Below are positions 23,534 to 32,656 of a stretch of 64,000 nucleotides of DNA, one piece after another. The stretch lies in NCBI GenBank assembly GCA_045638525.1, contig JAZUBQ010000008.1, forward strand, positions 1-64,000, read 5' to 3'. This DNA is from SIG452 sp045638525 (GTDB lineage: Bacteria > Bacillota > Clostridia > UMGS1840). How positions within the stretch are numbered: position 1 is the first letter of the stretch; each line of letters begins with the position of its first letter. The notes under the pieces were generated by a model. That model searched no databases, was not told where the DNA came from, and worked only from the letters and a program-made list of their open reading frames with translations. The position numbers were made by a program, and so were the translations under genes.

Positions 23534-24361
23534 ATGTATCAGAATTTAGAAGAACTTCAAAAGGAGCAAAAAAATATTCTGGATGCAATTGTGGATATTT
23601 GTGACCGGAATCATTTAAGGTATTTCCTGGTAGCCGGAACCTTGCTGGGTGCTGTTCGTCATCGGGATATTATTCCTTGGGATGATGATGTTGATATTGG
23701 TATGCCCAGAAGTGATTATAATAAATTTTTGAAAATCGCAGGGGATTTGCTGCCTAAGCATTTGTTTGTGCAAACTTATGAAACCGATCCCGAATATATG
23801 CAGAATTTTGCCAAGGTGCGAAACAGCGAAACCACTCATGTGGAACATCCTGTGAAGCATCTTAAGATGAATCATGGTGTTTATGTGGATATTTTTCCTT
23901 ATGACGGAGTTCCAAAAGGGTTAAAAATGCAGTATCTTCACAATAAAAGAATTGTGTTTCAATGTATTTTAATCCGTTATTTTTGGGATACTCCCTATGT
24001 GGAGAAAAGTGGTCTCAGGAAGCTTGTGAAGGGCGTTTTATCTATGTTCACGAACAAGCAGAAATTACAGAGAAAGCTAGATAAAATTTTATCCAAATAT
24101 GATTATGATAAGTCCGAAACGGTTGGAAGCTTATTATCCGGTTATAAAATGAAAACTTATGTTCCGAGGGAAGTGTATGAGGAGGTTATGCCGCTTCCGT
24201 TTGGCGAGAAATCCTACCGTTGCCCGAAAAATTATGAGGCTGTTTTGATAAAAATTTATCGTGATTATATGCAGCTGCCTCCCGTGGAAAAAAGAGGTGT
24301 CCGTCACAATATCGAAATTTCTGACCTGACAAGAAGTTATCGGGAGTATCTGCAACAATAA
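23534..24361 (+). CDS. LicD-family phosphotransferase (copy 1)
   Basis: A 275-residue LicD-family protein. Members transfer phosphocholine, phosphoribitol or phosphoglycerol from a CDP-activated donor onto a glycan. The family core is visible: YFLVAGTLLGAVRHRDIIPWDDDVDIGMPR (about 34-63), then HGVYVDIFPYDGVP and, near the C-terminus, YMQLPPVEKR. I chose ATG 23534 after GAGGGG; an in-frame TTG at 23492 lacks a ribosome site. With two TagD-like genes in the locus the donor is probably CDP-glycerol. A second LicD gene lies at 28167. Confidence 0.88.
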   Translation: MYQNLEELQKEQKNILDAIVDICDRNHLRYFLVAGTLLGAVRHRDIIPWDDDVDIGMPRSDYNKFLKIAGDLLPKHLFVQTYETDPEYMQNFAKVRNSETTHVEHPVKHLKMNHGVYVDIFPYDGVPKGLKMQYLHNKRIVFQCILIRYFWDTPYVEKSGLRKLVKGVLSMFTNKQKLQRKLDKILSKYDYDKSETVGSLLSGYKMKTYVPREVYEEVMPLPFGEKSYRCPKNYEAVLIKIYRDYMQLPPVEKRGVRHNIEISDLTRSYREYLQQ

Positions 24362-24374
24362 AGGTGGTGTGGAG

Positions 24375-26081
24375 ATGTTAAAACAACTGCAAAGCAAGTG
24401 GAGAGGGGTGGCTGTGCGGCTTGCAGACAGCAAGCGAAGCCTCACTTTATTTGGTAAGAACTACGGGGTGACGCTGCCTTTTGTTAAAACAAAAATTGTG
24501 AATCCCCCTGCTGTTATCGGAATTTACCCCGAGGGAGGAGAATCTCAGCTTATCTGGATTGATTTGGACAAACATTCCCACATTTTATCTGCCTATTATA
24601 ACGAGAACAGCAGATTGCTGCCTTTTATCAAAAAAATAGGGAATGCTGTGCCCGTGTTTTACACCAAGCATTATCCCACCGCTGTGGAGCTTTTGTTTCG
24701 CTTAAAAACAGAGCAGATAACGGATTGCTTTATTGCGTCTGACGATTTGGAGATTATCACTGCCTGCTATCAGGAATATTCTCAGGTGGGAAGAGTCTGG
24801 TGCGTGCCGGAGAATACAGAACCGGATGCCGTTGTGAAAACTGCTCATTCTTATCAGGTGAATTTGGTTTGCACCCGGGAGGAATGGTGTAGTGAGCAGG
24901 TATTTTATCTGAAGCAACGCTTGATTTCGGTTTGGCAATTTGCCAAAGAGAACAGTGCTGTTCTACTTCATCATCTGTTCATCAGCGGGTGTCGCGGTAT
25001 TGTTACCGGGCAGCCGAAGCTGTTGGCAGAATTATTGGGCAGGTACAAGGAACTCCCTGCGGTGATTGCACCTCCTGTTATCATCGGGCATCGAGGGATT
25101 TCCTCCAACCAAAAATATATGGAAAACACATTGAGCACTGCGATAGAAAGCGTGAAGCTGGGTGCTAACGTGATTGATATTGATACCCGCCTGACCAAAG
25201 ACGGCAGACTGATTGCTTTTCACGGTTGGACGATTGACAGAATTCTAGAGGGAACCGGAGAGGTTCGTTCCTACACCTTGCAAGAGCTTCAGCAGATGAA
25301 ATTCCGATATGGATTAAATCCGGAAGAAAAGGTGCTTCCATTGGAAGAATTTTTTAAGAGGATGCTGGAAGAATTCTCCGGAAAGAAGCTGATGTTCACC
25401 TGCGAAATCGGTGGGGATATTGTGGAATCAGTAGAAAAATTAAAGGAAATTCTGGATGCTTATCCCGTGATGCAGGACAAGCTGATGATTAAATGCAAAA
25501 ACGGAAGATTCGGGTATGCAGAACTAAAAAAACAGCTTCCTTATCTTCCTGTCAGAAACTACATAAACGATGTGATTGCACCGGAAAATGCAAAAAAAGA
25601 AACCCTGCTTTCGTTAAATACTGCCTTGCATCAGAGAAATATTCCCTGGTGCGCAAAATACAGAAAATTTCATAGCGGCCTTTTAAAGCAGCTTCAGCTT
25701 CGTGGACACATTATTATTAAGTTGATGCAAAACACCGCAGAAAAAGTGAAGAATGATTTGTTTTCAGGAATCGAACTTTTGGTCACAGATGTGAATCTTG
25801 CCAAGGAGTTTGCCTATAGCCTGAAAGCGGAAAGAGAAATTCATCTGAGGCTTGGAGAGTGCATCACTCCTTCCGCTGTGCTGGAAGGTTGTGCAATTTC
25901 TCAGGAAACCGTGGCGGATGAAATCGGAATTTTGGAAAACGAAGCAGTGATTTCGGTATCCAAAGGTCAGGTTCGTGCAATAAAAAAAGGCGTTTGCCAT
26001 ATATATTTGAAAAAGAAAGCCGTTTATCAGGGAGTGACATATGAGGTGCTCTCCGACGCGGTGAAAATGATTGTAGAATAA
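24375..26081 (+). CDS. Protein with a GDPD-like domain and unknown N- and C-terminal regions
   Basis: A 568-residue cytoplasmic-looking protein with no signal peptide. Residues 1-230 match no family I know. Residues about 232-480 form a glycerophosphodiester phosphodiesterase-like TIM barrel: IGHRGISSN...ENTLSTAI, then IDIDTRLTKDGRLIAFHGWTIDR. The usual metal-binding E-x-D reads D-x-D here, and the usual H-D reads H-G. The last 90 residues are again unassigned. Placed between licD and tagD genes, it may bind or hydrolyse phosphoglycerol units on the glycan or its precursor; the altered residues leave activity uncertain. ATG 24375 is preferred over GTG 24369, after AAGGTGG. Confidence 0.75.
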   Translation: MLKQLQSKWRGVAVRLADSKRSLTLFGKNYGVTLPFVKTKIVNPPAVIGIYPEGGESQLIWIDLDKHSHILSAYYNENSRLLPFIKKIGNAVPVFYTKHYPTAVELLFRLKTEQITDCFIASDDLEIITACYQEYSQVGRVWCVPENTEPDAVVKTAHSYQVNLVCTREEWCSEQVFYLKQRLISVWQFAKENSAVLLHHLFISGCRGIVTGQPKLLAELLGRYKELPAVIAPPVIIGHRGISSNQKYMENTLSTAIESVKLGANVIDIDTRLTKDGRLIAFHGWTIDRILEGTGEVRSYTLQELQQMKFRYGLNPEEKVLPLEEFFKRMLEEFSGKKLMFTCEIGGDIVESVEKLKEILDAYPVMQDKLMIKCKNGRFGYAELKKQLPYLPVRNYINDVIAPENAKKETLLSLNTALHQRNIPWCAKYRKFHSGLLKQLQLRGHIIIKLMQNTAEKVKNDLFSGIELLVTDVNLAKEFAYSLKAEREIHLRLGECITPSAVLEGCAISQETVADEIGILENEAVISVSKGQVRAIKKGVCHIYLKKKAVYQGVTYEVLSDAVKMIVE

Positions 26082-26091
26082 GGTGAAAAAG

Positions 26092-26523
26092 ATGGAAAAA
26101 AAGTATAAAATCGGTTATACCACGGGGGTGTTTGACCTGTTCCATATCGGTCACTTAAACATCCTGAAAAAATCCAAGGAGCTGTGTGATTATCTGATTG
26201 TTGGGGTATCCACAGACGAATTGGTGCAGGAATATAAGAAGAAAACACCTATGATTCCGTTTTCGGAGCGTGTGGCGATTGTGGAAGCTATCAAATATGT
26301 GGACAAGGTGGTTCCTCAGACCTCCATGGATAAATTCAAGGCTTGGGAAGAACTGAAATTTGATGTGATGTTTCACGGAAACGACTGGAAAAATTCCAGT
26401 TTGTATAATGAAATGGAAGAAAAATTCCGCAATGTTGGAGTAGCTATTGAGTATTTTGAATATACCAAAAACACATCTTCCACAAAGTTGCAAACTGCAA
26501 TTGCAAAATTGAATGAGCAATAA
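26092..26523 (+). CDS. tagD: Glycerol-3-phosphate cytidylyltransferase-like (TagD, copy 1)
   Basis: A 143-residue nucleotidyltransferase of the cytidylyltransferase family. GYTTGVFDLFHIGHLNILK carries the HxGH motif at residues 18-21, followed by YLIVGVSTDELV. The C-terminal RTEGIST-like signature reads YTKNTSSTK. TagD-type enzymes make CDP-glycerol from CTP and glycerol-3-phosphate. I chose ATG 26092 to match the paralogue at 28977 in length. It lies 10 nt after the GDPD-like gene. A related nucleotide (for example CDP-ribitol or an ADP-sugar) cannot be excluded. Confidence 0.85.
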   Translation: MEKKYKIGYTTGVFDLFHIGHLNILKKSKELCDYLIVGVSTDELVQEYKKKTPMIPFSERVAIVEAIKYVDKVVPQTSMDKFKAWEELKFDVMFHGNDWKNSSLYNEMEEKFRNVGVAIEYFEYTKNTSSTKLQTAIAKLNEQ

Positions 26524-26564
26524 TTGAGTCTCTTTGTTTCAAAAATGAGTCTGGAGGTGCTCCT

Positions 26565-28115
26565 TTGAGCAAATCTTTAGAGGCACACAGTGCCAAACAA
26601 ATTAAATTAGGTGCTCTGATTTCTTATCTCACCTTAGCCTTTGATATGGTTGCAGGGTTGGTGTATACTCCCTGGATGATTGCTAAAATCGGAGATGCTA
26701 ACTACGGCTTATACACGCTTTCTGTTACCTTAATCGGTATGTTTATGCTGGATTTTGGAATGAGTGCAGCGGTATCCCGTTTTACGTCCAATTATCGTGC
26801 AAAAGGTGACCAGGAGAGTATCAATAATTTTTTAGGTTTAATCTATAAAATTTATATTTTGATTTCTGCCGTCATTTCTGTGATGCTGATTGTCATATAC
26901 TTTAATATTGGGCAGATTTATGTAAAGTTGACACCAACGGAATTGGATTCCTTACGGATTGTGTTTATGATTTCCGGTTTATCCACTGTGCTTTGCTTCC
27001 CTTTCATCACGTTGAATGGGATTTTGGTAGCACACGAGAAATTTGTGTACCTTCGTTTTGCAGATTTGCTTAACAAGGTGGCTTCGGTATTTTTCATTGT
27101 GGTTGCGCTGTGGTGCGGAATGGGACTGTTTTCTCTGGTAGCAGTGCACGCTGTGATGAATCTTCTGACTGTAGGAATCAAGCTGCTGGTTGTCAGAAAA
27201 AAAACCAGGGTAAAGGTGAATTTTCGGTATTATAGCGGAGCTATGCTCAAGGAAATTACCGGCTTTTCCGTTTGGACTACTGTGAAAAGCATCGCTCAGC
27301 GATTTATTTTCACCATAATGCCAACTGTTTTAGGGATCGTGAGTGGCTCTGCAAGTATTGCCATGTTTTCTCTGGCAAGCACTCTTGAGGGCTATGTTTA
27401 TAAGTTTTCCGAAGCGATTAATGGGATGTTTATGCCAAAAATTTCCCGTGCGACCGTGGAAAAAAGTAGCGGAGAAGCAGTTCTTCCTCTGATGATTAAG
27501 GTGGGCAGAATTGTGTTGACGGTGATTGGTATTATCACGGTTGGCTTCATCACATTGGGGCAACGCTTTATCGGATTATGGCTTGGAGAGGAATATTCCT
27601 CTGTGTACTATTGCACAGTGCTTTTGATACTTCCGGGTATTTTTTATGTGCCTCAGCAAATTGCCAACACTGCGATTGTGGTGCTAAACAAAGTAAAAAG
27701 TCAGGGAATTGTGTTTGTAATTGCAGCTGTTATCAACATTATACTTTCCTTTTTATTGGGGCGCTTCTGGGGAGAAATCGGATGCGCGGTTTCCATTTGT
27801 GCGGTGTATCTGATTCGCACAGTGCTGATGAATACTGTGTTTTTGAAGCAACTTAATATCAATGTGTTCAAATTCTTTAAGGATTGCCATTTAAAAATGG
27901 CACCCGGATTACTGTTGACATTAGTACTTGGTTTTTTGATTTCCAGGTTTGTGGTGGTTGCATCAGGTTGGCTCACCTTCTTTATTCAGGTGGCTTTGCT
28001 TGCCTCATTCTATGTACTGATTATGTGGCTGATCGGGTGGAATCAGTATGAAAAAAATCTGTTTGTATCCATGCTTTGTTCAGTTGCAAAAATCAAAAAG
28101 AAACAAAGGAACTAA
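26565..28115 (+). CDS. Wzx-type polysaccharide flippase (oligosaccharide flippase family)
   Basis: A 516-residue membrane protein with about 12-14 hydrophobic helices of the MATE/MOP fold, starting QIKLGALISYLTLAFDMVAGLVYTPWMIAKIGDANYGLYTL, the classic opening of Wzx/RfbX proteins. It should move lipid-linked repeat units across the membrane for the EpsG-like polymerases. The start codon is TTG, well placed behind GGAGGTG. It follows tagD copy 1 by 41 nt. Confidence 0.9.
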   Translation: MSKSLEAHSAKQIKLGALISYLTLAFDMVAGLVYTPWMIAKIGDANYGLYTLSVTLIGMFMLDFGMSAAVSRFTSNYRAKGDQESINNFLGLIYKIYILISAVISVMLIVIYFNIGQIYVKLTPTELDSLRIVFMISGLSTVLCFPFITLNGILVAHEKFVYLRFADLLNKVASVFFIVVALWCGMGLFSLVAVHAVMNLLTVGIKLLVVRKKTRVKVNFRYYSGAMLKEITGFSVWTTVKSIAQRFIFTIMPTVLGIVSGSASIAMFSLASTLEGYVYKFSEAINGMFMPKISRATVEKSSGEAVLPLMIKVGRIVLTVIGIITVGFITLGQRFIGLWLGEEYSSVYYCTVLLILPGIFYVPQQIANTAIVVLNKVKSQGIVFVIAAVINIILSFLLGRFWGEIGCAVSICAVYLIRTVLMNTVFLKQLNINVFKFFKDCHLKMAPGLLLTLVLGFLISRFVVVASGWLTFFIQVALLASFYVLIMWLIGWNQYEKNLFVSMLCSVAKIKKKQRN

Positions 28116-28166
28116 GCTTCTTTGACGGTAAATAGGTAGTCTATATCAGAAAATAGGGGGATTATT

Positions 28167-28961
28167 ATGAGTGAATATAAAATTGGGGAATATGATATCA
28201 CGGAAATTCAAGCTGTTATGTTGGAAATTTTATCTGAAATTGATAGGATTTGTGTTAAGCATAATATCAAATACATACTCGACGGGGGAACTATGATAGG
28301 TGCAGTTCGTCACAATGGCTTTATCCCCTGGGATGATGATTTGGATATTGCTATGCTCCGTGATGATTATGAAAAATTGATGGAAGTGTGCAAGACAGAG
28401 CTGTCTGACAAATTCATTTGGCATTCTGCAGAACTGGAAATCAAACATCCCTTGAATTTTACCAAACTACGGAAAAAAGGGACTGTGTACAAGGAACGGC
28501 GCTTTGCCAGTTTAGATGTGGAACAAGGGATCTTCATTGATATATTCCCCATTGATAACGTTGACCGAAAGAAAATGAAATTCCAATTATCTCTTCTGTC
28601 GTTCATTCATATTGTGAAATTCACGAAAATGAAATTGTATAAAAAGAAAAAACGCATCTTTTTATTCCCCTTTTGTTTGATTCCCAAGAAGACTCTGGAT
28701 CGTTGGGCAAAAGCTCTTATGACGATGGGAAATAAAAAGCATAGTTCTGAGGTTTATAAATTTTGCCATCCTGGAAAAATGAAGCCTGTTTATCCTCGCT
28801 CTCTGTATGAAGATGTGATTCGACATCCGTTTTGCGGAAAGGAATTTTATATTCCGAGGGATTATGATTTATTCTTAAGGGAGCGTTATGGCGATTATAT
28901 GCAATTGCCGCCTGAAGAGAAGAGAATAATGGCTCATGGCGTAGTAGAATGTAAACTGTAG
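28167..28961 (+). CDS. LicD-family phosphotransferase (copy 2)
   Basis: A 264-residue LicD-family protein with YILDGGTMIGAVRHNGFIPWDDDLDIAMLR and IFIDIFPIDNV, ending YGDYMQLPPEEKR. It differs from copy 1 through most of its length, so the two may act on different positions. Its first 19 codons are matched by the remnant at 23430-23489. A tagD copy follows 15 nt later, so licD-tagD forms a repeated module in this locus. An AGGGGG ribosome site precedes the ATG. Confidence 0.88.
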   Translation: MSEYKIGEYDITEIQAVMLEILSEIDRICVKHNIKYILDGGTMIGAVRHNGFIPWDDDLDIAMLRDDYEKLMEVCKTELSDKFIWHSAELEIKHPLNFTKLRKKGTVYKERRFASLDVEQGIFIDIFPIDNVDRKKMKFQLSLLSFIHIVKFTKMKLYKKKKRIFLFPFCLIPKKTLDRWAKALMTMGNKKHSSEVYKFCHPGKMKPVYPRSLYEDVIRHPFCGKEFYIPRDYDLFLRERYGDYMQLPPEEKRIMAHGVVECKL

Positions 28962-28976
28962 AAGGGAGCGAATAGA

Positions 28977-29408
28977 ATGTCGGAAAAAAAAGTTGTGGGG
29001 TATACGACCGGTGTTTTTGATTTATTCCATATTGGACATTTAAATATTTTGAAGGCAGCGAAACAACACTGTGATTACTTAATTGTAGGTGTGAGTACAG
29101 ATGAATTAGTTCAAAAATATAAAAATAAAACTCCGGTTATTCCCTATCAGGAACGCAGAGCGATTGTAGAAGCTATCAAGTACGTGGATTTGGTGGTTCC
29201 GCAAATCAATCGTGATAAAATGCAGGCTTGGGAAGAGTATAGATTTGACAGAATGTTTGTTGGCGATGATTGGAAAACAGATGCAATGTTTCAGCAGTTG
29301 GAAAAGGATTTTCGTGAAGTAGGGGTGGAAATTTGTTACTTTCCTTATACCAAAGGGGTATCTTCTACCATATTAACAGAGGTTTTAAATAAGATACGAA
29401 ATCAGTAG
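28977..29408 (+). CDS. tagD: Glycerol-3-phosphate cytidylyltransferase-like (TagD, copy 2)
   Basis: A 143-residue paralogue of the protein at 26092, at roughly 60% identity by eye. It has GYTTGVFDLFHIGHLNILK with HIGH, YLIVGVSTDELVQKYKNKTP and the C-terminal YTKGVSST signature, which keeps the glycine that copy 1 lacks. It would supply a CDP-activated polyol, probably CDP-glycerol, to LicD copy 2 just upstream. Confidence 0.85.
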   Translation: MSEKKVVGYTTGVFDLFHIGHLNILKAAKQHCDYLIVGVSTDELVQKYKNKTPVIPYQERRAIVEAIKYVDLVVPQINRDKMQAWEEYRFDRMFVGDDWKTDAMFQQLEKDFREVGVEICYFPYTKGVSSTILTEVLNKIRNQ

Positions 29409-29438
29409 GTTTTAGAAATATGGAAATTGGAGCTTGCA

Positions 29439-30659
29439 ATGTTAGAGAAGGCATATTATGACACAATTGAATTATATGCTTCGGGAATGAAAGGGACTCT
29501 CCCCGCAGGAGACCGTGTTTATTCGAAAGAAGAAGTGCAAAGCATTGAAAAAACCGCACGGATGCAAGGCGTTTGGACGGTTTTGTTTGCGGTGCTGAAA
29601 AAACTGCATGAAGCAGGCAGATTAGCACCCGATATTACCGAGCTTCCCAAGTGGCAGATGGAAATCAACCTGAAAGTGATGGAATATACCCTCCGTCAAG
29701 AAGCGATGTACCGCTTTGTGGCGGAAGAACTCAGTTTTTCCAACCCCATTACCTTAAAAGGAGATATTATTTCTGATTTATATGCAAATCCCGAGCTTCG
29801 AATGTCGGGGGATACCGACCTTTTGATTGACCCCAAGGACGAGGGTGCTGTTTTGGCGGCTTTTCGAAAAGTTGGTGGGGATTATATGCCCCGCGGAGAA
29901 AACAACAACCAGGCAGTTTGTGTACATCCCAAGGCAGGTAAATTTGAAATCCATATTGCATTGGACACCAAAGAAGTGACTGAAGTCTGGTATGATAATT
30001 TGGATTTTGGTGCTGAAGAAAAGCGGCAAGTACACTTAAAAAACGGGCATACCGTAACAACGCTTGGGATTACCGACGGAGCCATCAATATGGTGCTTCA
30101 CTTTATGAAGCATTTGATTTCCGGGATTTCGCATTTGAAAATGCTGGGCGATTCGTTGTTATATCTATCCCATTATTGGAATGAAATTGACCACAAGCGG
30201 GTAGATTCTGTGATGGAACAGTTGGGATACAGCAAAATGTATCGTACCTTAAAACAACTGGGAAATCAATATTTTGGTTTTTCCAATCTGACAGAGGATG
30301 TTAGTTTAGCACAAGAGGCGAAAAATATTTTGCTGGATATGAACTATTGTGCCGAAAATGAATTTGTGGAGGAAAAATTGACGGCATACGGAGTTTATTC
30401 CAAAGCCAGATATGAAAGTTACCATAAGAAAAATTATGCAGTTTATAAAAAAGAACTGTCCCGTCGGGAACGTATGGAACGACTGTTCCCGAAAAAGACA
30501 GCTCTGTATGGAGATTATCCGATTCTTATGAAGCAAGGTTGGCTTTTACCGTTGATCTGGGGCGTGCGTGTGTGCCGGAAAGTTTTTGGCAAACAAGTGG
30601 TTGTTCCTACTGATAATAATCCAAGATTAGCACTGCTTAAGGAGTTGGATTTGCTATGA
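29439..30659 (+). CDS. Nucleotidyltransferase-fold protein (NTP_transf_5-like)
   Basis: A 406-residue protein of the uncharacterised nucleotidyltransferase type. LKGDIISDLYANPELRMSGDTDLLID (about 107-132) has the nucleotidyltransferase 'K(G)...R..gDiDlli' pattern with two acidic residues for a metal. The rest is helical with no signal peptide. I chose ATG 29439 behind GGAG over a TTG 12 nt upstream. It is the last but one gene of the polysaccharide locus and overlaps the VanZ-like gene by 4 nt, so the two are translationally coupled. The substrate is unknown. Confidence 0.75.
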   Translation: MLEKAYYDTIELYASGMKGTLPAGDRVYSKEEVQSIEKTARMQGVWTVLFAVLKKLHEAGRLAPDITELPKWQMEINLKVMEYTLRQEAMYRFVAEELSFSNPITLKGDIISDLYANPELRMSGDTDLLIDPKDEGAVLAAFRKVGGDYMPRGENNNQAVCVHPKAGKFEIHIALDTKEVTEVWYDNLDFGAEEKRQVHLKNGHTVTTLGITDGAINMVLHFMKHLISGISHLKMLGDSLLYLSHYWNEIDHKRVDSVMEQLGYSKMYRTLKQLGNQYFGFSNLTEDVSLAQEAKNILLDMNYCAENEFVEEKLTAYGVYSKARYESYHKKNYAVYKKELSRRERMERLFPKKTALYGDYPILMKQGWLLPLIWGVRVCRKVFGKQVVVPTDNNPRLALLKELDLL

Positions 30660-31138
30660 CAAAGCGAATCGTGTTGATGGTTTTAATTGCTTTGAATCTG
30701 GGAACGATTTTCTTTTTTTCACAGCAGACAGGAGAAAAATCCGGAGCATTAAGTGACGGACTTTCCCGTCAAATTGAAGTACGCGTTCCTAATTATGAAG
30801 CTAAAAATCAGGGTGAAAAATATATGCTGCACGTTGTTTGGCGTAAGCAGATTCGGCGTTTGGCACATGTTGCGTTGTTTTTGTCTTTGGGCATTTTGGT
30901 TTCGTTGCTTTTGTGGGATTACCCGTTTTCGTGGATTCGTCTTTTGGGAACGACAATTTTTGGAGTGTTGTGTAGCTTTTCTGATGAAATTCATCAGTTG
31001 TTTGTTCCCGGAAGAACCTTTCAATGGGGGGATATTCAAAACGACCTTGAAGGGTATTTCTTGGGGATGATTATTGGTAGCTTAATTGTTTTTTTCCTCT
31101 ATCTGTGGAAAAACAAGAGAGTGAGAAAATTGAGATAA
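30656..31138 (+). CDS. VanZ-family membrane protein
   Basis: A 160-residue membrane protein with four hydrophobic segments. VanZ marks are FFFSQQTGEKSGALSDGLS after the first helix, RRLAHVALFLSLG and FSDEIHQLFVPGRTFQWGDIQND. The family includes the teicoplanin-resistance protein VanZ, but most members sit in envelope loci with unknown roles. Its ATGA overlaps the stop of the upstream gene, and a bidirectional terminator follows, closing the locus. Confidence 0.85.
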   Translation: MTKRIVLMVLIALNLGTIFFFSQQTGEKSGALSDGLSRQIEVRVPNYEAKNQGEKYMLHVVWRKQIRRLAHVALFLSLGILVSLLLWDYPFSWIRLLGTTIFGVLCSFSDEIHQLFVPGRTFQWGDIQNDLEGYFLGMIIGSLIVFFLYLWKNKRVRKLR

Positions 31139-31184
31139 AAAAAGGCTGTAGCAAAATCAAAAATATTTTGCTACAGCCTTTTTT
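31139..31184. terminator. Bidirectional intrinsic terminator
   Basis: AAAGGCTGTAGCAAAAT and ATTTTGCTACAGCCTTT form a 17-bp stem with flanking A and T runs, between the converging vanZ-like and SpoIID-like genes. Confidence 0.92.
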
Positions 31185-31185
31185 G

Positions 31186-32439
31186 TTATTGATAGGTAGT
31201 CTGTAAAACGGTTCCGGTAAAGTAATGGGCTAAAATTTGTTCGCAGGTATATCCTGCTTCCGCCATGCCTTTGGCACCGTATTGGCTCATTCCGACACCG
31301 TGACCGTAGCCGGTTCCCCGGAACAGATATTCGGTGGCATTTCCGGATTGTGCGGTGATTGTACCGGTGGAGGTCAGAATGGAATCGCTGACCTGCCGTT
31401 GTTCGATTCCCTTAGAGGTCAACACGGAAACGGTTTGAGATAAAGCTCCTGTTTTGGATATAGTAAACAGATTGCTTTTTAAGTTGAAAAGACTTCTGGG
31501 TTTTTCTAATTTTGCGTGGTAGTTTCCTGCAGTCCCCACGATTTTTAAATCAATAATTCGTCCGGAGGGAGAGGTTTCCACAACTTCTAAATCAACAATT
31601 TCACCAATGTTTACGCCAATTCCCGAAAGCTTTGCTTTGATCTCTTCGGGAGTGTAGGGCACTGTCCATTCTTTGGAGCTGTCATAAGGATCTGCTACGC
31701 CTACCAGATAAGGCAAGTCACCGCCCCATACATACTTGGAACTTTCGGTGTGTCCGCCGGAGGAGGAGTAAAAATAGGTAGTGGCAAGTTTGCCGTTATA
31801 AGTAAGAAATAATCCGGCGGTTTCTTCTACCGCAAGATTGGTGGCTTCGTGTTCTCCTTTGACTCCTGCATAAACCTGAGATTGGATGGTGTCATCCAGA
31901 TCAAATCCGTATTTTTTGAATCTGTTTTTGTTGGTCATTGCATAGTTTCTGGCGCACACTGCCTGTGCTTTCAAAGCTTCTGCAGGCCAGGAAGCAGGCA
32001 TTTCAGAGGCAACAACACCTTTTAAATAGTCTTCTAAATTCACATGGTTGATAACAGTCAATCCGTTGTCGGTATACAGGAATCTGGCTGACCCCCGGTA
32101 TTCACTTCCACCGATAAAAAGAGTGGTTCCGTCTGCCGGAGAAAATTCCATAGGAACATCGCTTTTCGGATGGGAATACACGGCAATTTGATTCACCGGG
32201 TCCGTAACATCAATGCTTCCGGTCGGGTTATGCGATACATCCAGTTTGGTTTCGGCAAGAATGGCGATGAATTGGTCTCCCATTCGCAAATGAAATCCGC
32301 TGTTGGATTGCAACGTGATTTTTGTTACGGTATTAGAGCCGTATTTTAAGCCGATATCAATGGTTTGCGCAGAGGCAAAAATAGTTTGGAATAATAGAAA
32401 ACAAACCAAAAATAAGGCTGTTTTTTGTAATTTGTTCAT
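31186..32439 (-). CDS. SpoIID/LytB-domain exported protein
   Basis: A 417-residue protein with a signal peptide (about 1-24) and a SpoIID/LytB domain: LEDYLKGVVASEMPASWPAEALKAQAVCARNYA (about 137-170), then TYFYSSSGGHTESSKYVW and the C-terminal YGHGVGMSQYGAKGMA. SpoIID is a lytic transglycosylase that cuts denuded glycan strands during engulfment; SpoIID-like proteins also occur outside sporulation. I chose ATG 32439 after AGGTG; a GTG 9 nt upstream lies in the ribosome site. The upstream promoter looks SigA-type, so expression in growing cells is likely. Confidence 0.87.
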   Translation of the reverse strand: MNKLQKTALFLVCFLLFQTIFASAQTIDIGLKYGSNTVTKITLQSNSGFHLRMGDQFIAILAETKLDVSHNPTGSIDVTDPVNQIAVYSHPKSDVPMEFSPADGTTLFIGGSEYRGSARFLYTDNGLTVINHVNLEDYLKGVVASEMPASWPAEALKAQAVCARNYAMTNKNRFKKYGFDLDDTIQSQVYAGVKGEHEATNLAVEETAGLFLTYNGKLATTYFYSSSGGHTESSKYVWGGDLPYLVGVADPYDSSKEWTVPYTPEEIKAKLSGIGVNIGEIVDLEVVETSPSGRIIDLKIVGTAGNYHAKLEKPRSLFNLKSNLFTISKTGALSQTVSVLTSKGIEQRQVSDSILTSTGTITAQSGNATEYLFRGTGYGHGVGMSQYGAKGMAEAGYTCEQILAHYFTGTVLQTTYQ

Positions 32440-32474
32440 AGGTATCACCTGTCAAATTTCATTTTGTTTTTCTC

Positions 32475-32503
32475 ATCATATCACACTTTTTTTATTTTTT
32501 CAA
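32475..32503 (-). promoter_or_regulatory. SigA-type promoter of the SpoIID-like gene
   Basis: On the minus strand TTGAAA (32503-32498), 17 bp and TATGAT (32480-32475), 36 bp before the start codon. Confidence 0.65.
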
Positions 32504-32656
32504 GAGGGTTTGTGCGGATTTGAAAGAAAGGTGAAAAATAAGGACGTTTTTTGGCGTGAAACGACGAAAATTTCCACCAAAGTTCAGTCAGAAAACCAAC
32601 GTAATTTTTGTTTCTGTAAAAAAACGTCAAAATTCTGACAGAATCCCGAAATATAG
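32504..32656. other. Non-coding region between divergent promoters
   Basis: The 356-bp gap between the SpoIID-like and mreB start codons holds the two divergent promoters. The 153 bp between them is AT-rich without a supported reading frame, strong hairpin or repeat. After the mreB -10 there is a 110-nt leader in which I see no known riboswitch. Confidence 0.5.
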
